43,455 nucleotides of DNA from Burkholderiales bacterium (GTDB lineage: Bacteria > Pseudomonadota > Gammaproteobacteria > Burkholderiales > JAEUOS01): contig CANJDH010000032.1 of assembly GCA_947473125.1 (NCBI GenBank), forward strand, positions 1 to 43,455, given 5' to 3'. The notes under the pieces are model-generated. The model was given only the letters and a program-made list of their open reading frames with translations, was not told the DNA's origin and did not search any database. Positions within the stretch are counted from its first letter, which is position 1; every line of letters starts with the position of its first letter. This document shows, in pieces, positions 25,631 to 33,132 of this stretch. The translations under genes and the position numbers were made by a program.

Positions 25631-26620
25631 ATGGCCGCTGCTCCTGCATCCCTTGCGTCAAACTGGATTGTCCTGGTGGCCCAGCTGCCGGACGACGCGT
25701 CTGCACGCATGCGCATCTTGCGCATGCTCGATGCCATGGGCTGTGCGATTCTGCGCGACGGCGTATTCCTGTTGCCGGCTGGCGCTGCCGCGCTGCAGGG
25801 GCTGGATCGGCTCGGACAGCACATTTCGGCTGGCGGCGGCTCGCACCAGGTACTGCACGTCACGTCGGACAAGCCCCAGACGCAAGACTTTGCCCGCCTG
25901 TTTGATCGCGGCATGCGTTATGTCGAGCTGATCAAGACAATCGACGGCATTCGCTCGGGCGTCGGCGTGGCTGACCCGACCGCGATGTCGCGCATGTTGA
26001 TCAAGTTGAAACGTGATTTTGAAGTCATCGGCTCGCTGGATTTTTTTCCCAGCGAAACGCGCGATCGGGCCGCACACGCCCTCGCAGACGCAGAAACCGA
26101 CATTCGCCGTGTCCTGTTTCCAAAGGGCCGCGGCTTGTCGAATTCGCAGCAAATGCGCACCCGACAAAAATTCTTTCGGCGCGTGTGGGTAACAAAAAAG
26201 CCGCTGTGGGTCGATCGCCTGGCGAGCGCCTGGCTGATCCGGCGCTTCATCGATGCAGAAGGCAGCGTCACCTGGATCGAACGCAGTGAACTGCCGCCGG
26301 ACACTGCAGTCAGTTTCGGCTTTGACGGCGCCATTTTTTGCAATTCCGCCAGCCAGGTGACCTACGAGGTGTTGCTCGATTCGTTCGGGTTATCCGGGGA
26401 TGTAGCCCTCAAGCGCATCGCCGCGATCGTGCATGCGCTGGACATCGGCGGTGCGCCGGTGCCGGAAGCGGCCGGCGTGGAAACCTTGCTGCAGGGGGCG
26501 CAGCGGCGTACGCCCGACGAAACTGCGCTGCTGCCGGAAACCGAAAAAACGTTCGATCTCCTGTACGACGCCTACTTTCAGACGCCGGCAGACGCCACCC
26601 CGGCCGGCAAGCCATCCTGA
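25631..26620 (+). CDS. chrB: ChrB-type chromate resistance protein
   Basis: A 329-residue protein matching ChrB, a regulator or accessory factor of chromate resistance. The N-terminal part (SNWIVLVAQLPDDASARMRIL) is the ChrB N-domain. The C-terminal half contains WVTKKPLWVDRLASAWLIRRFIDAE in two adjoining blocks, then FGFDGAIF and the metal-binding-like stretch AAIVHALDIGG. ATG 25631 is used; a TTG four codons upstream is possible. No chrA chromate exporter is in the window, so this is either a stand-alone member or has another role. It ends 19 bases from the convergent bepA gene. Confidence 0.85.
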   Translation: MAAAPASLASNWIVLVAQLPDDASARMRILRMLDAMGCAILRDGVFLLPAGAAALQGLDRLGQHISAGGGSHQVLHVTSDKPQTQDFARLFDRGMRYVELIKTIDGIRSGVGVADPTAMSRMLIKLKRDFEVIGSLDFFPSETRDRAAHALADAETDIRRVLFPKGRGLSNSQQMRTRQKFFRRVWVTKKPLWVDRLASAWLIRRFIDAEGSVTWIERSELPPDTAVSFGFDGAIFCNSASQVTYEVLLDSFGLSGDVALKRIAAIVHALDIGGAPVPEAAGVETLLQGAQRRTPDETALLPETEKTFDLLYDAYFQTPADATPAGKPS

Positions 26621-26639
26621 GCCGCGGTGCGGCCCGTTC

Positions 26640-28196
26640 CTAACAGCGCGTCGGCATGCCTTGCTCGACCGGTGGACGTCCGCGCTCGCCGCCGCCGGAA
26701 GGCCCCTGACGCGGCGCACCTGGCTGGTCTGATCGTTCATTGAGCAGGCTTTGCCAGAGCACGCGGATACGCGCATCAATGATCGACAGCTGGTAAAAAT
26801 CGCCTTCCCCGGTGCAGCGCGCCATCTGGAATTGCTCGATCGCCGGCTGCAAGGCGCCAAGCAGTGCGAAGTGTTCGCCCAGCGCCTGATGCTGCGCCAT
26901 GCGCTTGCCTTCGGCGGCAAAGCTCTTGGCCTGCAATTCAAACACTTTCGGGTCGGCCCGGTAGAGTTGCGCCTGATCGCGCAACAGCGTGAGCGCCTCC
27001 TGGTGCTTGCCGACGCTCTGCGCAGTCTCGATCAACTCGAACTGGATCGCCCGCGACGCGGCGTGCCGCCGGGCGGCTGCCCGAAGCAGCGCCAGCGCCC
27101 CTTCGCCATCGCCCGCAGCCCGGCGGATGCGTGCCGCGAGCGTGTCGAACATGGCATGGCTGCCCGGATTGGCGATGCGCGCAAAGGCGGCTTGCGCACC
27201 GGCAATGTTCTTCGATTGCAGGTGCGCATAGGCCAGGCCCAGAAAGGCCGCCGAGGCATCCCCATGTGATTTTTGCTCGATCTGGGTGCTGAAGTACCTG
27301 ACGGCATCGCGAGCTCCGTCAATGCCGTCATCCATGGTCGCGCGCAGCTTGGCCCGCACCAGCTGAAATGTCAGCGGATCCACGCGTTGCCGGTACACCG
27401 CGCCTTGCACCCGATTGCGTACGTCGGCGATGCGCTCCGTAGTCAATGGATGGCTGCGCACATACGACGGCGCGTTCGTTTCGACGATCCGGGTCGAGCG
27501 CTGCAGGCGCTCAAAAAAAACCGGCATGGCGGCCACGTCAAACCCGCCACGGCTCAGGATGTCGAAGCCGACGCGATCGGCCTCGCGTTCGAAATCGCGC
27601 GAATACGCCAGCTGCGACTGCACCGATGCGGCCTGCGCGCCCGCCAGGCAGCCGCTGGCCACCTGCGGGTTCGACCGGGCCGCCAGCAAGCACAGGACGG
27701 AGCCCACCATCGACGCCATCGATGATCGCTGGCCCGCCGCGACACTGCGGGCGATGTGCTTCTGCGTCAGGTGCCCGATTTCGTGCCCGAGCACGCTGGC
27801 GGCTTCCGACTCGGACTCCGAAGCGATAATCAGGCCGCTATTGACCCCGATGTAGCCGCCGAGCATGGCGAAGGCGTTGATTTGCGCGTCTTTCAGGACG
27901 AAAAAATCAACGCCGATGCCCGGTTCCGGCCCCGCAGAAATCAAGCGCTGTCCCAGGTCCTGCACATAGCCGGACACTTCGAAATCGTCCAGAAAAGACG
28001 GATCGCGCCGCAATTCACGATAAAACCCTTCGCCGATCTTGCGTTCCATTTGCGGCGACAACACCGCGGCCGATTCGTCGCCCAAATTGGGAAGGTTTGG
28101 CGCCTGCGCGGACCCGGGCGGGGCGGCGAACGCGAGCACCACGGCCACAGCCCACGCCAGCGCACACATCGGGCCCTTGCAAAAGACAAATTTCAT
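26640..28196 (-). CDS. bepA: Periplasmic M48 metalloprotease with TPR domain (BepA type)
   Basis: A 518-residue periplasmic chaperone-protease involved in outer-membrane protein (LptD/BAM) quality control. A signal peptide spans about 1-30. The zinc site is HEIGH (138-142) with the third ligand in DFEREADRVG (about E205), and the regulatory-loop segment SHPLTTERIADVR is present. Residues from about 300 onward form TPR-like helices. The C-terminal 35 residues are Gly/Pro/Arg-rich and look disordered, making the protein somewhat longer than the E. coli homologue. It is divergent from moaC with 90 bases between starts. Confidence 0.93.
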   Translation of the reverse strand: MKFVFCKGPMCALAWAVAVVLAFAAPPGSAQAPNLPNLGDESAAVLSPQMERKIGEGFYRELRRDPSFLDDFEVSGYVQDLGQRLISAGPEPGIGVDFFVLKDAQINAFAMLGGYIGVNSGLIIASESESEAASVLGHEIGHLTQKHIARSVAAGQRSSMASMVGSVLCLLAARSNPQVASGCLAGAQAASVQSQLAYSRDFEREADRVGFDILSRGGFDVAAMPVFFERLQRSTRIVETNAPSYVRSHPLTTERIADVRNRVQGAVYRQRVDPLTFQLVRAKLRATMDDGIDGARDAVRYFSTQIEQKSHGDASAAFLGLAYAHLQSKNIAGAQAAFARIANPGSHAMFDTLAARIRRAAGDGEGALALLRAAARRHAASRAIQFELIETAQSVGKHQEALTLLRDQAQLYRADPKVFELQAKSFAAEGKRMAQHQALGEHFALLGALQPAIEQFQMARCTGEGDFYQLSIIDARIRVLWQSLLNERSDQPGAPRQGPSGGGERGRPPVEQGMPTRC

Positions 28197-28221
28197 GGGT
28201 GATATGATACCCGCCGCCCCC

Positions 28222-28244
28222 CGAGGTTCCTCCGAGGCACCTCG
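28222..28244 (+). other. Hairpin in the moaC/bepA divergent region
   Basis: CGAGGT and ACCTCG form an outer stem, and CCT and AGG an inner stem, with one mismatched base on each side. It would lie in the 5' leader of moaC (ATG 28287) if transcription starts upstream, or near the bepA promoter. It is much too small for a molybdenum-cofactor riboswitch. Function unknown. Confidence 0.3.
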
Positions 28245-28286
28245 TTTCCCTCCTGAAACACCACAGATTTGTTACCTCCTGTTGCC

Positions 28287-28787
28287 ATGAACCAGCCATC
28301 GAGTTCCGCGCCACTGACCCACTTTGACGCCGAAGGTCAGGCACATATGGTTGACGTGGCTGCCAAAGCGGAAACCCACCGGGTTGCCGTTGCAAAAGGC
28401 GCGATCTGCATGCAGGCCGCGACCCTGGCACTGATTGAAGGGGGGGGGGTCAAGAAAGGCGACGTGCTCGGCATTGCACGCATCGCGGCAATTCAAGGCG
28501 CGAAGCGCACCTCGGACCTGATACCGTTGTGCCATCCGTTGGCGCTAACGCGCGTGGCGGTGGACTTTTCGATAGACCGCGCGCAATCCGCGATCCATTG
28601 CACGGCAACGGTAGAAACCGTGGGGCGCACCGGTGTCGAGATGGAGGCGCTCGGTGCCGTCAGTGTGGCACTTCTCACCATTTACGACATGTGCAAGGCG
28701 GCCGACCGGGGAATGCGCATGGAGGGCATTTGCCTCGCACACAAATCCGGCGGGAAGTCGGGCACCTGGAATCAAGGACCTGCCTGA
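28287..28787 (+). CDS. moaC: Cyclic pyranopterin monophosphate synthase
   Basis: A 166-residue enzyme completing the first step of molybdenum cofactor synthesis, converting the MoaA product to cyclic pyranopterin monophosphate. Conserved segments are [40 protein letters not shown] and [11 protein letters not shown], with the usual catalytic Lys and His residues. Full length for the family. An unbroken run of ten G (28440-28449) lies in the codons for EGGGV. One base gained or lost would truncate the protein. It stands alone: no moaA, moaD or moaE nearby. A bidirectional terminator follows about 60 bases downstream. Confidence 0.96.
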   Translation: MNQPSSSAPLTHFDAEGQAHMVDVAAKAETHRVAVAKGAICMQAATLALIEGGGVKKGDVLGIARIAAIQGAKRTSDLIPLCHPLALTRVAVDFSIDRAQSAIHCTATVETVGRTGVEMEALGAVSVALLTIYDMCKAADRGMRMEGICLAHKSGGKSGTWNQGPA

Positions 28788-28844
28788 CGGCGACGAAGCG
28801 GTTGTAGCGCCATGCGTTTGACGGTGGCTGTTTGGCCGTGGCGC

Positions 28845-28874
28845 AAAAAAAAGCCTCCCCGAAGGGAGGCTTTT
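28845..28874. terminator. Bidirectional terminator between moaC and pilin 1
   Basis: A 9-bp stem AAGCCTCCC/GGGAGGCTT with a CGAA tetraloop, an A-run on the left and a T-run on the right. It can end moaC on the plus strand and pilin 1 on the minus strand. Confidence 0.9.
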
Positions 28875-28887
28875 ACCCCGGAGCCGT

Positions 28888-29289
28888 TTAGCGGCAGGAT
28901 GCCGGGAAATACTTCGAGGGCGTACCGACGCAGGTCCAGGTCAGCGTGCCGCCAGCCAGTGTCGGCGTCATGGTCACCGTAACGTCTGCACCGGTCGATG
29001 CGGTCGTACCGGAAATCGCGATCGTGCCGGTGGCGGAAATCGTGCCGCTGGCGATCTTGCCCACGGTAGTAACGGTCAGGCCAGAACCGGCGCTGCCGAG
29101 GGTCGCGTCAACCTGGGCCTTTTCCGTGATTGAGGTGCGAAAACCACTCGCCGCCAGCATCAGCTCCGATACTTTGGCGCGGATGGTGTAGTCCTGATAC
29201 GCCGGCAACGCAACCGCAGCCAGAATGCCGATGATCGCAACCACGATCATCAACTCGATCAGGGTGAAACCTTTTTGTATCTGTTTCAT
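28888..29289 (-). CDS. pilA: Type IV pilin, unit 1 (allotype A)
   Basis: A 133-residue type IVa major-pilin-like protein. The leader MKQIQKG is cut by the prepilin peptidase before [20 protein letters not shown], with E5 of the mature protein present. The C-terminal disulfide region is [13 protein letters not shown]. The body is rich in Ser/Thr/Gly (about residues 68-115). It differs from pilin 3 at only two residues (G versus A in TLxSAG; D versus A in GAxVTV). A GGAGG site precedes the ATG, a sigma-54 promoter lies at 29361-29376, and its terminator is at 28845-28874. It is an independent transcription unit. Confidence 0.95.
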   Translation of the reverse strand: MKQIQKGFTLIELMIVVAIIGILAAVALPAYQDYTIRAKVSELMLAASGFRTSITEKAQVDATLGSAGSGLTVTTVGKIASGTISATGTIAISGTTASTGADVTVTMTPTLAGGTLTWTCVGTPSKYFPASCR

Positions 29290-29360
29290 GCATCCTCCAG
29301 AGAAAAATTAAAGGAATATGCCCAGAAGCGGGGACATCCCGATCGGGGCAAAACTGTCGC

Positions 29361-29376
29361 TGCTTAAAACGTGCCA
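29361..29376 (-). promoter_or_regulatory. Sigma-54 promoter of pilin 1
   Basis: On the minus strand TGGCAC-gtttt-AAGCA, with the -24 GG and -12 GC dinucleotides at the correct spacing, about 71 bases before the pilin 1 ATG. Matches the RpoN consensus except TT at the -12 side. Confidence 0.85.
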
Positions 29377-29420
29377 ATGCCATGTCGGCGCAACTCAACC
29401 CGACGCCATCCCCGCGGCCC

Positions 29421-29450
29421 TTGAATAATTGTCTGAATATAAATGCAAAT
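29421..29450. other. AT-rich patch between pilin 1 promoter and upstream repeat
   Basis: A TA-rich stretch (aataattgtctgaatataaat) in GC-rich surroundings, closely matched at 30906-30934 for pilin 3. Less similar AT-rich patches occupy the same place upstream of pilins 2 (30151-30185) and 4 (about 31660-31690). The position fits a DNA-bending site such as IHF, but no clean IHF consensus could be fixed by eye. Confidence 0.4.
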
Positions 29451-29515
29451 TCGTTGCGCTTGCGATCAAGCCGGGCTTGGTTTAAAGCGGTAGACAGAGC
29501 CACATGACGCGCAAC

Positions 29516-29532
29516 GTGACGTTTTGTGTCAC
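29516..29532. promoter_or_regulatory. Conserved inverted repeat upstream of pilin 1 (candidate activator site)
   Basis: GTGAC-N7-GTCAC, about 141 bases upstream of the sigma-54 -24 element. The same TGAC-N7-GTCA core with a T-rich spacer occurs once upstream of each pilin promoter. This is the expected distance for an enhancer bound by a sigma-54 activator such as PilR. Confidence 0.65.
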
Positions 29533-29580
29533 ATCCTTCAGCTCTTGAAGCGAGAACGCCGCGCGCCACCGGCGAGTGTC

Positions 29581-29606
29581 AAAAAAAAACCTCCCCGAAG
29601 GGAGGC
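29581..29606 (-). terminator. Terminator of pilin 2
   Basis: Stem CCTCCC/GGGAGG with CGAA loop, followed on the minus strand by nine T (a29581-29589 on plus). It lies about 20 bases past the pilin 2 stop. Confidence 0.9.
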
Positions 29607-29624
29607 CTTTGACGCGCCAATCGC

Positions 29625-30026
29625 TTAGCGGCAGGATGCGGGGAAATACTTTGACGGGTTACCCACGCAAGCCCAGGTCAGCGTACCGCCGGTAAACGTG
29701 GGGGTCATGGTGACGGTCACGTCGGCGCCAGCCGACGCAGTCGTACCAGAAATCGCGATCGTGCCGGTGGCGGAAACGGTACCACTGGTGATTTTGCCGA
29801 CGGTGGTGACGCTCAAGCCTGAACCTGCGCTGGCAAGGGTGTTGTCAACCTGCGCTTTTTCGGTGACAGACGTGCGAAAGCCGCTCGCCGCCAGCATCAG
29901 CTCCGATACTTTGGCGCGGATGGTGTAGTCCTGATATGCCGGCAACGCAACCGCCGCCAGAATGCCGATGATCGCGACCACAATCATCAGTTCGATCAGG
30001 GTAAAACCTTTTTGTAGTTGTTTCAT
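29625..30026 (-). CDS. pilA: Type IV pilin, unit 2 (allotype B)
   Basis: A 133-residue type IVa pilin with leader MKQLQKG, mature start [11 protein letters not shown]5 and the C-terminal pair in [13 protein letters not shown]. It differs from pilin 1 at about a dozen scattered positions (for example [12 protein letters not shown] against [12 protein letters not shown], and TPTFTGG against TPTLAGG), mostly in the exposed C-terminal half. The N-terminal helix is identical apart from the leader. It has its own GGAGG site, sigma-54 promoter (30102-30117) and terminator (29581-29606). It forms allotype B with pilin 4. Confidence 0.95.
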   Translation of the reverse strand: MKQLQKGFTLIELMIVVAIIGILAAVALPAYQDYTIRAKVSELMLAASGFRTSVTEKAQVDNTLASAGSGLSVTTVGKITSGTVSATGTIAISGTTASAGADVTVTMTPTFTGGTLTWACVGNPSKYFPASCR

Positions 30027-30101
30027 GAGTCCTCCGGCAAACCACTAACAGAACCTAAAGCTTGGGCAAATGAGGAATTGCCGGCCAGGCAAACAGGTAC
30101 A

Positions 30102-30117
30102 TGCTTGAAGCGTGCCA
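30102..30117 (-). promoter_or_regulatory. Sigma-54 promoter of pilin 2
   Basis: Minus strand TGGCAC-gcttc-AAGCA, correct GG/GC spacing, about 75 bases before the pilin 2 ATG. Confidence 0.85.
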
Positions 30118-30263
30118 TCTTTACCTTTGGGAAGTGAGCCCTGACCTGATTTGCAAAATAATCATAAATAATTGAAATTAAAGGAAAATTTAAAAATCTC
30201 CAAACCCAAAACCATTTTGTCGATATTGGGCGCTGCCAAGCGCATGGCCCAGGGTGCGCAATC

Positions 30264-30278
30264 TGACGTTTTTTGTCA
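30264..30278. promoter_or_regulatory. Conserved inverted repeat upstream of pilin 2 (candidate activator site)
   Basis: TGAC-GTTTTTT-GTCA, about 147 bases upstream of the sigma-54 -24 element. Same core and spacer length as upstream of the other three pilins. Confidence 0.65.
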
Positions 30279-30327
30279 CTACAGCCAGATGTCAAAGCCG
30301 AGCCGCAACCGGCCTCCGCCGAAGGTC

Positions 30328-30358
30328 AAAAAAAACCTCCCCAAGGGGAGGTTTTTTT
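30328..30358. terminator. Terminator of pilin 3
   Basis: Stem ACCTCCC/GGGAGGT with a CAAG loop, an A-run on the left and seven T on the right. Strongest of the four and symmetric, so it should work in both directions. Confidence 0.92.
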
Positions 30359-30370
30359 ACGCAAAAGCGC

Positions 30371-30772
30371 TTAGCGGCAGGATGCGGGGAAATACTTTGA
30401 GGGCGTACCCACGCAGGTCCAGGTCAGCGTGCCGCCAGCAAGAGTCGGCGTCATGGTCACCGTCACGGCGGCGCCGGTCGATGCGGTCGTACCCGAAATC
30501 GCGATCGTGCCAGTGGCAGAAATCGTGCCGCTGGCGATCTTGCCTACGGTAGTAACGGTCAGGCCGGAACCGGCGCTGGCCAATGTCGCGTCGACCTGGG
30601 CTTTTTCGGTGATTGACGTGCGAAAACCGCTCGCCGCCAGCATCAGCTCCGATACTTTGGCGCGGATGGTGTAGTCCTGATACGCCGGCAACGCAACCGC
30701 CGCCAGAATGCCGATGATCGCAACCACGATCATCAACTCGATCAGGGTGAAACCTTTTTGAATCTGTTTCAT
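30371..30772 (-). CDS. pilA: Type IV pilin, unit 3 (allotype A')
   Basis: A 133-residue type IVa pilin, identical to pilin 1 except at two residues. Leader MKQIQKG, mature [11 protein letters not shown]-terminal [19 protein letters not shown] site lies before the ATG, with a sigma-54 promoter at 30845-30860 and a terminator at 30328-30358. The near identity with pilin 1, in a unit 1483 bases away, points to a recent tandem duplication or continued gene conversion. Nothing suggests it is silent: the frame, promoter and ribosome-binding site are all intact. Confidence 0.95.
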   Translation of the reverse strand: MKQIQKGFTLIELMIVVAIIGILAAVALPAYQDYTIRAKVSELMLAASGFRTSITEKAQVDATLASAGSGLTVTTVGKIASGTISATGTIAISGTTASTGAAVTVTMTPTLAGGTLTWTCVGTPSKYFPASCR

Positions 30773-30844
30773 GAATCCTCCAGCGAAAAATTAAAGGGAT
30801 GCGCCCGGCAACATCAAAAACCAATCTCCGGGCATCGCGCTGTA

Positions 30845-30860
30845 TGCGTGAAACGTGCCA
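30845..30860 (-). promoter_or_regulatory. Sigma-54 promoter of pilin 3
   Basis: Minus strand TGGCAC-gtttc-ACGCA, correct GG/GC spacing, about 72 bases before the pilin 3 ATG. Confidence 0.82.
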
Positions 30861-31007
30861 ACTTTGCACCGGCACAATCCAACCCCTTCCCGCGCCTGCC
30901 CCCTTCAATAATTGTCTGAAAATAAATAAAAAAATGGGTCGTTTGTCGACAATACACCGGTCACTCAATGGAGCAAAAGTCGCGACATGACGCACACGGC
31001 AAACCAA

Positions 31008-31024
31008 GTGACGTTTTTTGTCAC
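31008..31024. promoter_or_regulatory. Conserved inverted repeat upstream of pilin 3 (candidate activator site)
   Basis: GTGAC-GTTTTTT-GTCAC, about 149 bases upstream of the sigma-54 -24 element. Five-base arms as at pilin 1. A nearby acatgacgc octamer-like word is also shared with pilin 1. Confidence 0.65.
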
Positions 31025-31071
31025 ACGCGTCAATTCTTCACGCAGAAAAGCCACGCGCCCCTGCATAGGTC

Positions 31072-31100
31072 AAAAAAAAACCTCCCCGAAGGGAGGCTTT
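31072..31100 (-). terminator. Terminator of pilin 4
   Basis: Stem CCTCCC/GGGAGG with CGAA loop and, on the minus strand, nine T. About 15-20 bases past the pilin 4 stop. Confidence 0.9.
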
Positions 31101-31115
31101 TGACGCACCAACCGC

Positions 31116-31517
31116 TTAGCGGCAGGATGCGGGAAAATATTTCGAGGGCGTACCAACGCAAGCCCAGGTCAGCGTACCGCCGGTAAACGTCGGGGTCATG
31201 GTGACCGTCACGGCGGCACCAGCCGAGGCAGTTGTACCGGAAATCGCGATCACGCCACCCAGTGATACGGTGCCGCTGGTGATTTTGCCGACGGTGGTGA
31301 CGCTCAGGCCTGAACCTGCGCTGACAAGGGTGTTGTCAACCTGCGCTTTTTCCGTGACAGACGTGCGAAAACCGCTCGCCGCCAGCATCAGCTCCGATAC
31401 TTTGGCGCGGATGGTGTAGTCCTGATATGCCGGCAATGCAACCGCAGCCAGAATGCCGATAATCGCAACCACGATCATCAGTTCGATCAGGGTAAAGCCT
31501 TTTTGAAGCTGTTTCAT
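31116..31517 (-). CDS. pilA: Type IV pilin, unit 4 (allotype B')
   Basis: A 133-residue type IVa pilin closest to pilin 2, with six differences. Three of them cluster in one short stretch ([10 protein letters not shown] here, [10 protein letters not shown] in pilin 2), and the other three are V for A in TLxSAG, A for D in GAxVTV and T for N before PSKYF. Two of these changes make it match pilin 3 instead, a hint of exchange between units. Leader MKQLQKG, E5 and the C-terminal cysteine pair are intact. The ribosome-binding site is GGAG, the promoter is at 31593-31608 and the terminator at 31072-31100. Confidence 0.95.
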   Translation of the reverse strand: MKQLQKGFTLIELMIVVAIIGILAAVALPAYQDYTIRAKVSELMLAASGFRTSVTEKAQVDNTLVSAGSGLSVTTVGKITSGTVSLGGVIAISGTTASAGAAVTVTMTPTFTGGTLTWACVGTPSKYFPASCR

Positions 31518-31592
31518 GAATTCTCCAGCAAGAAAGCAACGGGACCTAAAGCTTGGGCAAATAGGAAACTGCCGGCCAGGTACAACATCACA

Positions 31593-31608
31593 CGCGCGAA
31601 TCGTGCCA
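31593..31608 (-). promoter_or_regulatory. Sigma-54 promoter of pilin 4
   Basis: Minus strand TGGCAC-gattc-GCGCG. The GG and GC are in place but the -12 element is the weakest of the four. About 75 bases before the pilin 4 ATG. Confidence 0.7.
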
Positions 31609-31757
31609 TCTTTAGTCGTTTGGAGGCAATTCCTGACCCGATTGGCTGTAACCGAATAAGCCGCTGAAAATACAAGGGAAATTATGTTTTTTCGACAAAA
31701 GTGGCATCTTGCGCGATGCCTTGACGATATGCCGGTCGCCGCGTGGGCGGATCAACC

Positions 31758-31772
31758 TGACGGTTTTGGTCA
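31758..31772. promoter_or_regulatory. Conserved inverted repeat upstream of pilin 4 (candidate activator site)
   Basis: TGAC-GGTTTTG-GTCA, about 150 bases upstream of the sigma-54 -24 element. The spacer is the most diverged of the four. The rest of 31609-31928 shows an AT-rich patch near 31660-31690 and no gene I can support. Confidence 0.6.
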
Positions 31773-31928
31773 CGGCGTCACGCCGAATGTGCAATTTGTC
31801 GGCACATCAGGACCGAATCCAGATACCGTCGTGCGCGCCAGGGTAGTAAGTTGCCGGTCACATCGCTAGAATCACGGCTTCGGACTTTCGGTCCTCAACG
31901 ACCTCGCAGGTCTGGGGCACATTCAGCA

Positions 31929-33128
31929 ATGACCCACGCAGCACAATGGCATGCTCAAGGCTTGGCGTTGCTAGAAAAAGGCGAGCCGCAGGAAGCGAGC
32001 AGCTTTCTGTACCGCGTCTGGCAGACAGAGCCCGACAACGCCGAGTACATGATCACCTTCGGCAGGCTCTGCGCCGAGATGGGCGACTACGAAAAAGCCT
32101 GCGGTTTTTACCTTTCTGCCTTGCGGCTTGAACCGGAATCATCGCTCGCGCACTACTCGCTGGCCAACGTACGCAAGCAATTTGGCCAGTTGCCCGAGGC
32201 CATCGAGCACTACACCCGCGCCATTGCCATCAAGCCGGCGTATGCCGAAGCCTTCAACAACCGCGGCGGCGCCCACCACACCGCGGGCAATCTCGATTCG
32301 GCGCGCGCCGACTACCTGCGCGCGATCGACATCAAGCCGGACCTCGTGCAGGCCTATCTGAATCTGGGCCGCCTGCTTGATTCGGGTGGCGACAATACTG
32401 CCGCCGCCGGCGTTTACCAGCGTGCCCTGGACGCCGGCCTGGACCAGGGCTTGTTTGAGCACCTGCTCATTTCGGTTTCCGGCGGGACCAGCGAAAAGGC
32501 GCCGCTCGGCTACCTGCGCGCCATTTTTGACGACTATGCGCCCGCCTTCGACCTCCACCTGATGCGGCAACTCGAATACGACTTGCCTTCCAGGATCGGC
32601 GCAATCGTGCATGCTCACGCGGCGCAGTTGGGCAAAAAACTGGTCGTGATCGACCTGGGCTGCGGCACGGGCCTGTGCGGCGTCGAACTGCAGCAGTGCG
32701 TCGAGCACCTGGCTGGCGTCGACGCCAGCCCATTGATGCTCGAGCAGGCGGACCGGCGCGCGATCTATCACGATTTGGTCGAAGGTGATGCAGAGAGCTA
32801 TCTGACGGGCCTGCCGGCGGCAAGCGCAGACGTTGTCATCGCAGCCGACGTCTTTATCTACATCGGGAACCTGGCAGGCATCTTCGCGCAAGCGCAGCGG
32901 GTGCTCAACTCGGGCGGCCTGTACATGTTTTCAATTGAACTCCTGGCCGAAGACGTCCCTTACAAACTGCAGCGCACCGGCCGCTACCAGCACGCGGCTT
33001 CCTACATCGCCAGCCTGGTAGCCGATGCCGGCCTCGTTATGCAGGCCAGCCAGCCGGTCAATTTGCGCCTGGAGCTGGGGCTACCGGTTGCCGGCACGCT
33101 GTTTACCCTGACCAAACCGATCCACTAG
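31929..33128 (+). CDS. TPR-repeat protein with C-terminal SAM-dependent methyltransferase domain
   Basis: A 399-residue fusion. Residues 1 to about 175 are four to five TPR units (for example SSLAHYSLANVRKQFGQLPE and AYAEAFNNRGGAHHTAGNLD), and residues about 195-399 are a class I methyltransferase. The SAM-binding motif is VIDLGCGTG (240-248) with an acidic end to the next strand (LAGVDAS). TPR-methyltransferase fusions of this type accompany TPR-glycosyltransferases in many proteobacteria, and their substrates are generally unknown. I chose the ATG at 31929 because the longer frame adds 26 basic residues without TPR character. It is followed after four bases by the TPR-glycosyltransferase gene. 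It could methylate a protein or a glycan, but this is not established. Confidence 0.87.
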   Translation: MTHAAQWHAQGLALLEKGEPQEASSFLYRVWQTEPDNAEYMITFGRLCAEMGDYEKACGFYLSALRLEPESSLAHYSLANVRKQFGQLPEAIEHYTRAIAIKPAYAEAFNNRGGAHHTAGNLDSARADYLRAIDIKPDLVQAYLNLGRLLDSGGDNTAAAGVYQRALDAGLDQGLFEHLLISVSGGTSEKAPLGYLRAIFDDYAPAFDLHLMRQLEYDLPSRIGAIVHAHAAQLGKKLVVIDLGCGTGLCGVELQQCVEHLAGVDASPLMLEQADRRAIYHDLVEGDAESYLTGLPAASADVVIAADVFIYIGNLAGIFAQAQRVLNSGGLYMFSIELLAEDVPYKLQRTGRYQHAASYIASLVADAGLVMQASQPVNLRLELGLPVAGTLFTLTKPIH

Positions 33129-33132
33129 CGCC

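Larger units (their letters stand above)
28845..31772. repeat. Tandem duplication carrying four pilin units
   Basis: Two copies of a block of about 1.49 kb lie head to tail. Pilin 1 matches pilin 3 (offset 1483) and pilin 2 matches pilin 4 (offset 1491). Beyond the coding parts, leaders also match pairwise: 1 and 3 share agaaaaattaaagg-like and aataattgtctgaa segments, while 2 and 4 share acctaaagcttgggcaaa and tgccggccagg. Each block itself holds two related pilin units, so an older single-gene duplication preceded the block duplication. Confidence 0.85.

Noticed and set aside
28197-28286. Molybdenum-cofactor riboswitch before moaC
   Set aside because: The whole gap is 90 bases and shows only one small hairpin, too short for the Moco RNA fold.
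30172-30552. 126-codon plus-strand frame in the pilin array
   Set aside because: Runs through a terminator and into the antisense of pilin 3; no start signal and no similarity.
28888-31517. Silent pilin cassettes as in Neisseria
   Set aside because: All four copies keep the start codon, leader, ribosome-binding site, promoter and terminator, so none looks like a promoterless donor cassette.
31684-31869. Small plus-strand frame upstream of the TPR-methyltransferase
   Set aside because: Covers the candidate activator site of pilin 4, has no ribosome-binding site and resembles no family.
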